64,000 nt of DNA, taken from positions 1,364,001-1,428,000 of the forward strand of contig NZ_AZUK01000001.1 of the NCBI RefSeq assembly GCF_000527035.1. Direction: 5' to 3'. The position numbers were made by a program, and so were the translations under genes. Shown here in pieces: positions 56,920 to 64,000 of this stretch (positions within the stretch are counted from its first letter, which is position 1; each line of letters begins with the position of its first letter). This DNA comes from Tolumonas lignilytica (GTDB lineage Bacteria > Pseudomonadota > Gammaproteobacteria > Enterobacterales > Aeromonadaceae). Under the pieces are notes generated by a model, which saw only the letters and a program-made list of their open reading frames with translations, made no database searches and was not told the DNA's origin.

Positions 56920-58669
56920 GAGCCATCAGTTGCTGATGGTCGCCACTCTCCACTATCTGCCCTTCATGCATAATATGGATCATGTCAGCCTGCATGGCCG
57001 TTGTCACCCGGTGCGTGACAACGACCACGGTTCGTCCATTCGCCCATGTCCGTAACCGGGCAAACCAATCTTTTTCTGACCAGCCATCCAAGGCACTGGT
57101 TGGTTCATCCAGTAACACGATGGCAGCATCATGATAGAGGGCTCGCGCCAGCGTAATTCGCTGCCATTCACCACCGCTCAACTCGGTTCCCTGATATAAC
57201 CGCCCGAGCAGGGTTTGTTCTTGATTAGGCAATTTTGCAGCCACTTCATCGGCACCCGCCGTCTGCAACACCCACTCCAGCCGAGCGTTATCCAAAGCTT
57301 TACCAACGACAATGTTTTCTGCAAGCGACGCCTGAAAATGTGCCGCATCCTGCATCATGCAACTGATACGACTGCGAATATCTTCTGCGGAAAAAGATGT
57401 GATATCCACTCCCTCTAACAGAATCTGCCCGCGTGTTGGTTGATACAGACCCGACATCAGCTTCAGCAAACTCGATTTCCCCGCCCCGTTGCTGCCCATG
57501 ATGGCGCAGATCTGCCCGGTTGGGATCAGCAAATTCAGATGATTGACGACCGGAGCTCCATGTTGGCTGTAAGCAAAACAGACATCGCGACACACAATAG
57601 CTGGTGACCGGTTTTCTGCCAATGCGACAGCAGGATGGCGAATAATCGGCGTCGTGGTTTCATCTGGCTGAACAAAATGTTGCAGGAATTGCCTGACATC
57701 GCCGAGGAACAAACCGGCTCTGGCCACTTTGACGGCACTTTCGACCAGTTGGCTTAGCATTCTGCTACCAAGCCACAATGACTGTACCGCAATGACAATA
57801 TCGGCCAGCGATAACTGCCCGGCCAGCCAATCGCTATAGAGGAAATAACCGCACCCCAACAGCCCGCTAATCAGCAGAAAAGAGGACAAAATGGCAAAAC
57901 GCCATTGTTCTGCATCCAATGTGGTTTGTAATTGGTGTACGGCTGTTTGCGCACTTAAAAAGCGTTGTCGGAAAAAATCAGCCAGCCCGAAAAGACGAAC
58001 ATCGGCAGCGAACTGCCGATCGGTCATCACATGGCTATGATAAAAAGCTTGCCGCTGCAATCTGGCCAGTTGACGCTGTGCCATCACCCGTCGATATGAC
58101 TGATAGCCGCCCAGCAAGAGCATCATCAATGTCGCACCGCCCAGACTCAGCAGCAACTCAGGCCGCCAGATAGCCAGCGACCCCGTCATTACCATGATGA
58201 ACAAGATGGATTGCACTAACAATCCGCTGTGTTCCAGCAACAACATCGGCTGCTGCACAATGTCTGCCTTGACCTGATGGATACGATCATGCGTGCTGGG
58301 ACGTTCAAATTCAGCATAAGGCAGGGAGAGAATGACTTGATGTAAACGGTCTTGCAACGTCGCCTGCAGGTTTTCTGCGAGCCGACTGTGTAACCATTGC
58401 TTGGTTTGTTGCATAAGTGGCATCAGTAATAACAGCGCGACCAATGCAAGCAATAAGAGCGGAAGATGAGCGGTTTGTTTCTGCTCCAGCACTTGTAAGA
58501 AACGATGCAGGATCGTCAGAAAGGCGAACGGTAATGCCGCATTCAACAGCAACACGACAAACCATAGCGCAACACGTTGTGGAGAAATATGCACGATTTG
58601 CTGTACACCCCAACGGGCATTCAGCCACCAAATCCGAACCTGTTTCAGCAATTTAATCACGCTGAACAA
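56849..58669 (-). CDS. Lasso peptide ABC exporter (D)
   Basis: A 606-residue fused membrane-ATPase exporter. Six membrane helices lie in the first 310 residues; the ATPase has Walker A GSNGAGKSS at 392-400, signature LSGGE at 497-501 and Walker B with DEPTSALD near 521. No peptidase-C39 domain is present, consistent with leader removal by B2. It should export and give immunity to the mature peptide. It overlaps the B1 gene by 17 bases. Confidence 0.88.
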   Translation of the reverse strand: MFSVIKLLKQVRIWWLNARWGVQQIVHISPQRVALWFVVLLLNAALPFAFLTILHRFLQVLEQKQTAHLPLLLLALVALLLLMPLMQQTKQWLHSRLAENLQATLQDRLHQVILSLPYAEFERPSTHDRIHQVKADIVQQPMLLLEHSGLLVQSILFIMVMTGSLAIWRPELLLSLGGATLMMLLLGGYQSYRRVMAQRQLARLQRQAFYHSHVMTDRQFAADVRLFGLADFFRQRFLSAQTAVHQLQTTLDAEQWRFAILSSFLLISGLLGCGYFLYSDWLAGQLSLADIVIAVQSLWLGSRMLSQLVESAVKVARAGLFLGDVRQFLQHFVQPDETTTPIIRHPAVALAENRSPAIVCRDVCFAYSQHGAPVVNHLNLLIPTGQICAIMGSNGAGKSSLLKLMSGLYQPTRGQILLEGVDITSFSAEDIRSRISCMMQDAAHFQASLAENIVVGKALDNARLEWVLQTAGADEVAAKLPNQEQTLLGRLYQGTELSGGEWQRITLARALYHDAAIVLLDEPTSALDGWSEKDWFARLRTWANGRTVVVVTHRVTTAMQADMIHIMHEGQIVESGDHQQLMALNGFYQAAWSHRNESHAERDNAQ

Positions 58670-58916
58670 TCAGCCCTTTGGCGAGTAGTTGCTCCAGAAA
58701 GGGATGGGTATCGTGGTAACAATTTGCTTCATCAAGTTGATATTGCTGTGCCAATTTGGTCACTAATTCCGCTTCAGTATGAGGTGAACTCAGCAGCTGC
58801 CAAATTACGCCCGCCGTACCCTGCAGACTAAAATATTTCCCGGAAACCAGATCCATCACTACATGTTCGCCTTTCATTTCTGTCGATGGTACATCTGGAT
58901 TGCGCACTAAAAACAT
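58653..58916 (-). CDS. Lasso leader-binding protein (B1, PqqD family)
   Basis: An 87-residue stand-alone PqqD-like RiPP recognition element with VMDLVSGKYFSLQGTAGVIW followed by helices ending in FLEQLLAKGLIV. B1 binds the leader, mainly through the Tyr-Pro-Leu pattern, and presents the precursor to B2 and C. AAGGAG lies six bases before the ATG at 58916; an adjacent ATG at 58919 is the alternative. It is the first gene of a B1-D unit, divergent from the cyclase. Confidence 0.87.
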   Translation of the reverse strand: MFLVRNPDVPSTEMKGEHVVMDLVSGKYFSLQGTAGVIWQLLSSPHTEAELVTKLAQQYQLDEANCYHDTHPFLEQLLAKGLIVQRD

Positions 58917-59023
58917 CATTGTCTCCTTGAAAATATTGAGGCCACACAATTTACAGCTCAATTACAAATTTATCACAACTAACAATGTTATACTGCGACA
59001 AGTTAAGGATAACGGGAAATCAT

Positions 59024-60895
59024 ATGCTGGTTTTTGCTCACCGTAACTCGTCCCCTTTATTGCCATCTGAGCATGAAAAGTTGCAAGCGGCACTGCATTC
59101 CAATCGTCCCGTCAGACATTGGCGCTCAGCTGAACAGCACACTCATCTGATCAGCTCCCCCCATCAGCTATTACCTGAAGATCGCTTTGAACATGCACCT
59201 TATACGATCGGCGATTGGGTCATTGCAGGGTTTGCTCGGTTGGATAATCGACCGTATTTGATCTCCGAATTAGGTAGCAACACGAGTGACATCAGCGATA
59301 CAGAGCTACTGGCTCAAGCCTGGCATCAATGGGGAAAAGACGGTCTGAACCGGATCTACGGTGATTTTGCACTCATTGCCTGGCAGCTCAGTACCCAAAC
59401 ACTGCATATTGCCGTTGATCATCTATCACATACTCACCTTTATTATTATCAAGATCGAGATAACTTGCTGGTCAGCACATTGCGGGCACCATTACTGACA
59501 CACATTCCCGCACTGAGAACGCTCAATACGATGGCGTTATTAACCCTGCTCACCGCTCGCTTTCCTGAGTCCGATCCCTGGCAGGGCATCCAGCATGTTC
59601 CCGCCGGCCATGTGCTGACATTAGATGTTCACGGAAACCAAACGCTCACCTGCTGGTGGCAACCGCCGCAACAGCATTCGATTTATTATCGCGATCCCAG
59701 AGATTACAGTGCGGCCCTGAAACCGGCCTTTGAATCGGTGGTGAAATCATTGCTGCGCTCCAGCCAAAACGTCGCCAGTACACTGTCGGGAGGGCTCGAC
59801 TCGTCACTCGCCACCGCCTATGCCGCTGATTTTTTGGCGCGTGAGCACAAAGAACTGGTCAGCTATACCTCCTCACCGGCCAGTCCGCATGACCATCTGT
59901 ATCGACGCCCGAACTGGGATGCAGATGAGTGGTTGTTAACCGAAGAGTTAGCCGCATTACACCCCAATATCCGGCATATCCGTATCCAGAACCATGAATC
60001 TTGCCTGCTGAATCATTTATCAGCACAACATGCCGCCAGCTGGACGCCTGTTCGCAACACGGCCAATTGTTGGTGGTTACAGGCGATTGCCGGGTCTGCT
60101 GCCGCGCAGTCACAACGAATTATTTTGACCGGAGGTAAAGGCAATGCCTCGCTCAGCTATGCCGGAACGGGTGGCTTAGCCCGCCTGATCCCGCAAGGTC
60201 ATTGGCGCTGGGCATGGCAGCATCTGGTTGCACAAACACCTTGCTCCATTGGCCATTTTGCAAAACAAATCTCACATCTCAGTGGTCTGACGCCACTGCT
60301 CAAGCGTCAACTCAACAGAAAAACGGTGACCCCCGATGGATTAATGCCTGCCTGGCTCGCTACACCGTGGCGTAACAAGATTGATTTTGTCTGGCCAACC
60401 AAACCTACCTTTGAATGGAAGGATCGCTGCGATTTTTTATTACGGGAAACGCCGGTCTATAAACCTGATTTCCTGCAACAATTCGGAGTCTTAATGACTG
60501 ACCCGTTCGCAGATCGAGCCTTAATTGAACAGCTACTGACTTACCCACCAGAAGCCTTCGTCGGCCTTGGTTTTGAACGATTGCCAGCCCGATTACTGGG
60601 GGATGGCTTAGTGCCTGACAGCATTCGCTGGCGCACTCGGCGCGGCGAACAAGCTCCGGATGAAGGCTACTGGATCATGCGGGATAAAACCCGTTATCTC
60701 GAAACCTGGCAGCGGTTGCGGGAACATCATGCGATTAAGCAATTATTTGATATCACAGCCATCGATGCATCGCTAATGCGGCAGACATCCGCGCTTGGCG
60801 AACGCCTGACGGCCAGCTCGTTACACCGTCTCTTTGATATCTGCCTGTTTATCGAAAATGCGCAGCAACAGTGGCAAGCCACGCTCAGCGATTGA
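59024..60895 (+). CDS. Lasso macrolactam synthetase (C, asparagine-synthetase-like)
   Basis: A 623-residue enzyme with an amidotransferase-like N-terminal part (AGFARLDNRPYLI, GDFALIAWQ) and a C-terminal asparagine-synthetase ATP-pyrophosphatase domain (SGGLDSS at about 255-261). Cys2, the glutaminase nucleophile of true asparagine synthetases, is missing (the protein starts MLVFAH), as in lasso cyclases, which activate the acidic side chain with ATP and close the ring with the peptide N-terminus. The ATG at 59024 is preceded by CGGGA; an upstream in-frame start at 58985 lies in the promoter gap. The kinase gene starts ten bases after the stop. Confidence 0.88.
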   Translation: MLVFAHRNSSPLLPSEHEKLQAALHSNRPVRHWRSAEQHTHLISSPHQLLPEDRFEHAPYTIGDWVIAGFARLDNRPYLISELGSNTSDISDTELLAQAWHQWGKDGLNRIYGDFALIAWQLSTQTLHIAVDHLSHTHLYYYQDRDNLLVSTLRAPLLTHIPALRTLNTMALLTLLTARFPESDPWQGIQHVPAGHVLTLDVHGNQTLTCWWQPPQQHSIYYRDPRDYSAALKPAFESVVKSLLRSSQNVASTLSGGLDSSLATAYAADFLAREHKELVSYTSSPASPHDHLYRRPNWDADEWLLTEELAALHPNIRHIRIQNHESCLLNHLSAQHAASWTPVRNTANCWWLQAIAGSAAAQSQRIILTGGKGNASLSYAGTGGLARLIPQGHWRWAWQHLVAQTPCSIGHFAKQISHLSGLTPLLKRQLNRKTVTPDGLMPAWLATPWRNKIDFVWPTKPTFEWKDRCDFLLRETPVYKPDFLQQFGVLMTDPFADRALIEQLLTYPPEAFVGLGFERLPARLLGDGLVPDSIRWRTRRGEQAPDEGYWIMRDKTRYLETWQRLREHHAIKQLFDITAIDASLMRQTSALGERLTASSLHRLFDICLFIENAQQQWQATLSD

Positions 60896-60905
60896 GGAAA
60901 TTTCT

Positions 60906-61754
60906 GTGTTTACTTTACCTGTTACCGATTGCGATATTACGCTGATTGCGGAGTCTGAACCGTTATCCGGCCCCTATCGCCACGAACAAACGCACTGGCA
61001 AATGAAAGAAAATGCCATGTGGATACGCATTCCCTCGATCGCCGAATTTACCGTCGTCGATGGCACAACCATTAAAACCTTCCCGTTAAAAGAAGATTTT
61101 GACCCATTGGTATTGCAACATTTTCTGTTATCCACCCCATACGCAGCGCTGTGTTTACAACGGAATGAACTGCCTTTACATGCAGCCGCCCTCACGAAAT
61201 CAGGCTTGGATGGTGCCATTCTTATTTGTGCCCATTCCGGTACTGGAAAATCCACCACGGCAGCGGCACTCTGTCAGAATGGTTGGTCGCTCCTGAATGA
61301 TGATATCAGCCGGCTCACGCTAGATGATGACCAACTGATGGTTCATCCTGCCAGTCAGTCCATCCGGCTATGGCCGGATAGCTGCGATAAACTGGCGGTT
61401 GATACCCCAGCACTCAGCCTGTCGTTCGGCCCTAAAAATAAATATCTCTGGCCGGCACCAACCTGGCAAACTACCTTACCAGTGCTGGCCATAGTAGAAC
61501 TGGTGCGTCCACTCAAAGACGAGCCCGAACTGACATTTGGCTGGCAAACGGTACAGGGCGGCGAGATCTTTGGTTTAACCAGAATGCACACCTTCCGCCC
61601 GGCGTTGATCAATGGGTTAGGCAAAGCAGCCGCTCATTTTAAGTTTGCAGCCCATATCGCTCACCATTGCCCGGTATATCGGTTCGTGATTGAGACGACC
61701 ATGACCCCGCAACATGTGGCAGAAGTGATCGAGGAACATTTTCACGATGAATAA
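60906..61754 (+). CDS. HPr-kinase-like lasso peptide kinase
   Basis: A 282-residue protein with an HPr-kinase/phosphorylase C-terminal fold. LPLHAAAL and the P-loop AHSGTGKSTTAAAL (about 110-123), then SLLNDDISRL, are the markers. Lasso-associated members phosphorylate the C-terminal Ser of the precursor (paeninodin type). Here the core also ends in Ser. The GTG start at 60906 has GAGGAA seven bases upstream and follows the cyclase stop closely; the longer frame lies inside the cyclase. Confidence 0.85.
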   Translation: MFTLPVTDCDITLIAESEPLSGPYRHEQTHWQMKENAMWIRIPSIAEFTVVDGTTIKTFPLKEDFDPLVLQHFLLSTPYAALCLQRNELPLHAAALTKSGLDGAILICAHSGTGKSTTAAALCQNGWSLLNDDISRLTLDDDQLMVHPASQSIRLWPDSCDKLAVDTPALSLSFGPKNKYLWPAPTWQTTLPVLAIVELVRPLKDEPELTFGWQTVQGGEIFGLTRMHTFRPALINGLGKAAAHFKFAAHIAHHCPVYRFVIETTMTPQHVAEVIEEHFHDE

Positions 61755-62598
61755 GATGATACTGCTGGCGAGTTATCCGAAATCCGGCAATACCTGGCTA
61801 CGTATTTTGCTATCGAATCTGCTGTTTCCAGAAAAAGCACCGGTATCGATCAATGACATTCTGGTTGGCGGGTTTAAATGCGACAAACGTATGTCCTTTG
61901 ACCAGCTAATGCCGTGGGAAGCAAGCGACCTGACTCGTGAAACGACCGATTGTTTTCTTCCCGATTTTTATCGTCTCGCGCTTGATAATGAAACGGATAC
62001 AGTATTTCTGAAAACACACGACATGCTGCGGAAAAATCAGGATGGGCAATACATATTTCCACCTGAGCGGGTTCAAGGCGTCATCCATATTGTGCGCCAT
62101 CCACTGGATGTATTGCCTTCCTACAGTAAACATTTTGGGATGACGCATGAAGAAGGCTTAACCGCGATGTTGACGCCTGATTTAACTACTAAAAATCAGC
62201 ATAAGCTCGCCAAAGATAAACGCCGATTGCCGGAAAATCATGGTTCATGGAATGCACACACCTTAAGCTGGATGGATGAAAGCATTCCCTATCCGGTTTA
62301 TCGGGTGCGTTATGAAGATCTGAGGAAAGACCCATTAACGGCATTTGATGCCCTGTTTAGCGCAATGGGGATGTCATTTGCCAAAGAGCAGTTACAGCTG
62401 GCGATTGAACAAAGCAGCTTTAGCAATTTACAGAAACAAGAGCAAACGACCGGTTTCCGTGAACGGCTGGATAAAAGTACGGCGCCTTTTTTCAGAAAAG
62501 GCATTGTGGGAAGCGGCAAAACCGAGATCGCACCGGAGTTACAGCATCAATTGATTGCCGGTTGCCTTCCCGTGATGGCGCAACTTGGCTATGAGTGA
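61747..62598 (+). CDS. PAPS-dependent sulfotransferase in the lasso cluster
   Basis: A 283-residue cytosolic-type sulfotransferase. The 5'-phosphosulfate loop SYPKSGNTW is at 9-17, KTH with the probable catalytic His91 at 89-91, the 3'-phosphate motif RHPLDVLPSYS with Arg117 and Ser125, and RKGIVGSGK at 250-258 (the usual GDWK Trp is not kept). Its ATG overlaps the kinase stop, so it is the third gene of C-K-S. It should sulfate the lasso peptide or a group added to it. The acceptor is unknown, and no Tyr is in the core. Confidence 0.85.
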   Translation: MNKMILLASYPKSGNTWLRILLSNLLFPEKAPVSINDILVGGFKCDKRMSFDQLMPWEASDLTRETTDCFLPDFYRLALDNETDTVFLKTHDMLRKNQDGQYIFPPERVQGVIHIVRHPLDVLPSYSKHFGMTHEEGLTAMLTPDLTTKNQHKLAKDKRRLPENHGSWNAHTLSWMDESIPYPVYRVRYEDLRKDPLTAFDALFSAMGMSFAKEQLQLAIEQSSFSNLQKQEQTTGFRERLDKSTAPFFRKGIVGSGKTEIAPELQHQLIAGCLPVMAQLGYE

Positions 62599-62715
62599 GT
62601 TTTATTACTGAAAAACAGTATTAAAAAGACAAATAATTATGACAATCTGAAATAGCAACCTATTGATATGAATTTCTTTTTATATCTGGGATGCTATTTC
62701 AAATGTTGCCCACCA

Positions 62716-63480
62716 CTAAACCAGCAAAACCTGTATGCCTCGCTGCTCCAACGCCGCCTTATCAGATTCACTGATACCTTGGTCGGTAATGACAATATCG
62801 ATTTTACTGATAGGAACCACAACGTTAGGGGTCTTACGGCCAAACTTGGTAGAGTCGGTCACGACAATGATTTGTTTTGCGGCCTGACACATGGCCTGAC
62901 TGACCTGATACGCCTCATTGAACGTGGTGGTTCCCTGTTCGATGTCAAAGCCATCGGCACCAATAAACAATTTGTCAAAGGTGAAAGATCGGAACGCCTG
63001 TTCAGCCAACCCGCCGTGAAAGGACGAAGAACGTTTACGATAAGTACCACCCGGCATCAGCAAAGTCATGTTGCTATCGCGGGAAACCACCTCATTCATG
63101 ATCAGTAAACTGTTGGTCATCAAGGTCAATGCCACCCGTTCGACCAGCCATGGCACCATCTGTAACGTGGTGCTACCGTTATCCAAAATGATCGATTCAC
63201 CATCGTGAACCAAGCCTGCCGCTTTTGCACCAATCCGTTGTTTGATGTTCTGATTCAGCGTCGTTTTTTCATCCATAGTGCGATCTTCAGCCACTGGCTG
63301 AGTCACCGCCTCCGCACCGCCATAACGTCTGGTAACCAAATTGCTCTGTTCTAACTGACGTAAATCACTGCGTACGGTAGCGCCCGTGATGTTGAAGTGT
63401 GTCGCCAAATCATTAACAGCCGTTCTGCCATGTTCCCGTAAATAACGGACTAACATTTCCCGACGAATTTCAACGCTCAT
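62716..63480 (-). CDS. srlR: Glucitol operon repressor SrlR (DeoR family)
   Basis: A 254-residue DeoR-type repressor: N-terminal helix-turn-helix (FNITGATVRSDLRQLE) and a DeoR sugar-phosphate sensor domain with SIILDNGSTTLQMVPWL, LLMPGGTYRKRSSSFHG and FDKLFIGADGFD, all close to SrlR/GutR. It lies downstream of gutM as in enteric srl operons. The ATG at 63480 is preferred over the frame to 63507. The 117 bases to the sulfotransferase (62599-62715) hold no feature I can support. Confidence 0.85.
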   Translation of the reverse strand: MSVEIRREMLVRYLREHGRTAVNDLATHFNITGATVRSDLRQLEQSNLVTRRYGGAEAVTQPVAEDRTMDEKTTLNQNIKQRIGAKAAGLVHDGESIILDNGSTTLQMVPWLVERVALTLMTNSLLIMNEVVSRDSNMTLLMPGGTYRKRSSSFHGGLAEQAFRSFTFDKLFIGADGFDIEQGTTTFNEAYQVSQAMCQAAKQIIVVTDSTKFGRKTPNVVVPISKIDIVITDQGISESDKAALEQRGIQVLLV

Positions 63481-63559
63481 ATCAGGCTCTCTGTATAAAT
63501 AAACCACATTAAAGATACACGGAGATTTTCAAAATGAAAGAATTAGCATTATTGAATTA

Positions 63560-63916
63560 TCATTTTGTTGATAAAGCGCAGGTTATTGCTTCCCGTGTCG
63601 CAGAATCCAGCCCGGTCAATATTGTCTCTGATAAAGGGAGCCGAGCATGGATGATCGCGGATAAAGCTTTGGGTCTGGCAAAAATGGTGATGCCTTTCAT
63701 GATACTGGCATCAACAATCACCTCATTTTCATCATGTGCTAACACAACCAAAGTTCGTGGTTTCCAGCGAGATGAGGTTTTTCCAATTTTCACAATGCCT
63801 TTCAAACTCATCGTCTGCAACATGCGGTTAAATGCACGCATCTGTAGAAAACCGGTCACAATTTGCAAACTCCAGGCAATCACGGCACAAATAATCAGCG
63901 TATAAGTCGTATCCAT
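63560..63916 (-). CDS. gutM: Glucitol operon activator GutM (SrlM)
   Basis: A 118-residue GutM-family protein with one N-terminal membrane helix (YTLIICAVIAWSLQIVTGF) and the typical GIVKIGKTSSRWKPRTLVVLAHD segment (in outline) plus ALSAIIHARLPLSE. GAGGTG lies five bases before the ATG. The srlA/E/B/D genes expected upstream would be beyond the right edge. Confidence 0.85.
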   Translation of the reverse strand: MDTTYTLIICAVIAWSLQIVTGFLQMRAFNRMLQTMSLKGIVKIGKTSSRWKPRTLVVLAHDENEVIVDASIMKGITIFARPKALSAIIHARLPLSETILTGLDSATREAITCALSTK

Positions 63917-63934
63917 TTTTCACCTCGTTGATGG

Positions 63935-63961
63935 AAAAAAGGCAGTGTAAAAAACACTGCC
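63935..63961 (-). terminator. Rho-independent terminator just upstream of gutM
   Basis: On the minus strand GGCAGTGT-TTTTT-ACACTGCC is followed by TTTTTT, about 20 bases before the gutM ATG. It would end or attenuate transcription coming from the genes beyond the right edge before gutM and srlR. Confidence 0.8.
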
Positions 63962-64000
63962 AACATAACAGGCATCCTCAGGAGCTGAACCGGGATCCTA

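Noticed and set aside
54969-62598. Mobile element carrying the lasso cluster
   Set aside because: No transposase, integrase, tRNA or flanking repeat was seen; transfer is possible but not supported by sequence features here.
63962-64000. 3' end of a gene on the minus strand (frame ending in TGA at 63978)
   Set aside because: Only six codons are visible; it may be the end of an srl structural gene but cannot be supported.

Overview
The window is chromosomal DNA of a gammaproteobacterium. The gene content (complete mannose-sensitive haemagglutinin (MSHA) pilus operon, mreBCD-maf-rng-yhdP-nit-tldD, csdA-csdE-tcdA, ilvY/ilvC, pqiABC, metNIQ, srlR/gutM) and the apparently moderate G+C fit the Aeromonadales, perhaps a Tolumonas-like organism. 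That placement is an inference from gene families; no rRNA is present to fix it. I saw no tRNA, rRNA, CRISPR array, insertion sequence or phage gene. No gene-free stretch exceeds about 220 bases.

Layout. 1-3290: 5' part of pgi, then the divergent pair ilvY/ilvC with a clear terminator. 3302-7476: a GyrI-like protein and the pqiABC intermembrane lipid-transport operon. 7464-11321: a leftward four-gene set (GT2 transferase, small LAB_N membrane protein, ArnT-like GT39 transferase, UDP-glucuronate 4-epimerase) that looks like a polyprenyl-phosphate-sugar route for modifying envelope glycans. 11526-14801: tcdA, a degenerate EAL-domain protein and csdA-csdE. 14956-19436: a TAXI-type binding protein paired with a small membrane protein of unknown function, rep helicase and two small unknown genes. 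19478-25440: pmbA (tldE), darP, a PAS chemoreceptor, tldD and a nitrilase-family amidase. 25440-33989: yhdP, rng, maf, mreD, mreC, mreB, all leftward. 34122-50411: the MSHA pilus genes in the order I, PilN-like, J, K, L, M, N, E, G, F, A, C, D, O, P, Q, all leftward, with no mshB. 50572-54381: a multi-pass membrane protein and metNIQ behind MetJ-like boxes. 54519-62598: an OhrR/MarR regulator and a lasso-peptide biosynthetic cluster. 62716-63916: srlR and gutM, the end of a glucitol-type operon that continues beyond the right edge.

The most interesting region is 54969-62598. A 47-codon gene at 54969-55112 encodes a lasso precursor whose leader fits the pattern YxxPxLxxxGxxxxxT exactly, with Trp in place of Tyr. 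With Thr at -2, the core is NNIFPGADAPSNMS, and its only acidic residue is at position 8, so an 8-residue Asn1-Asp8 macrolactam is predicted. Around it lie every expected enzyme: B1 (PqqD-like), B2 (Cys-His protease), C (asparagine-synthetase-like cyclase) and D (ABC exporter). There are also three candidate tailoring genes: an HPr-kinase-like kinase, an NTP_transf_5 nucleotidyltransferase and a PAPS-dependent sulfotransferase. The core has no Tyr, so the sulfotransferase would have to act on Ser, on another side chain or on a group added by the other two enzymes. Transcription is split over four units: A leftward, N-B2 rightward, B1-D leftward, C-K-sulfotransferase rightward.
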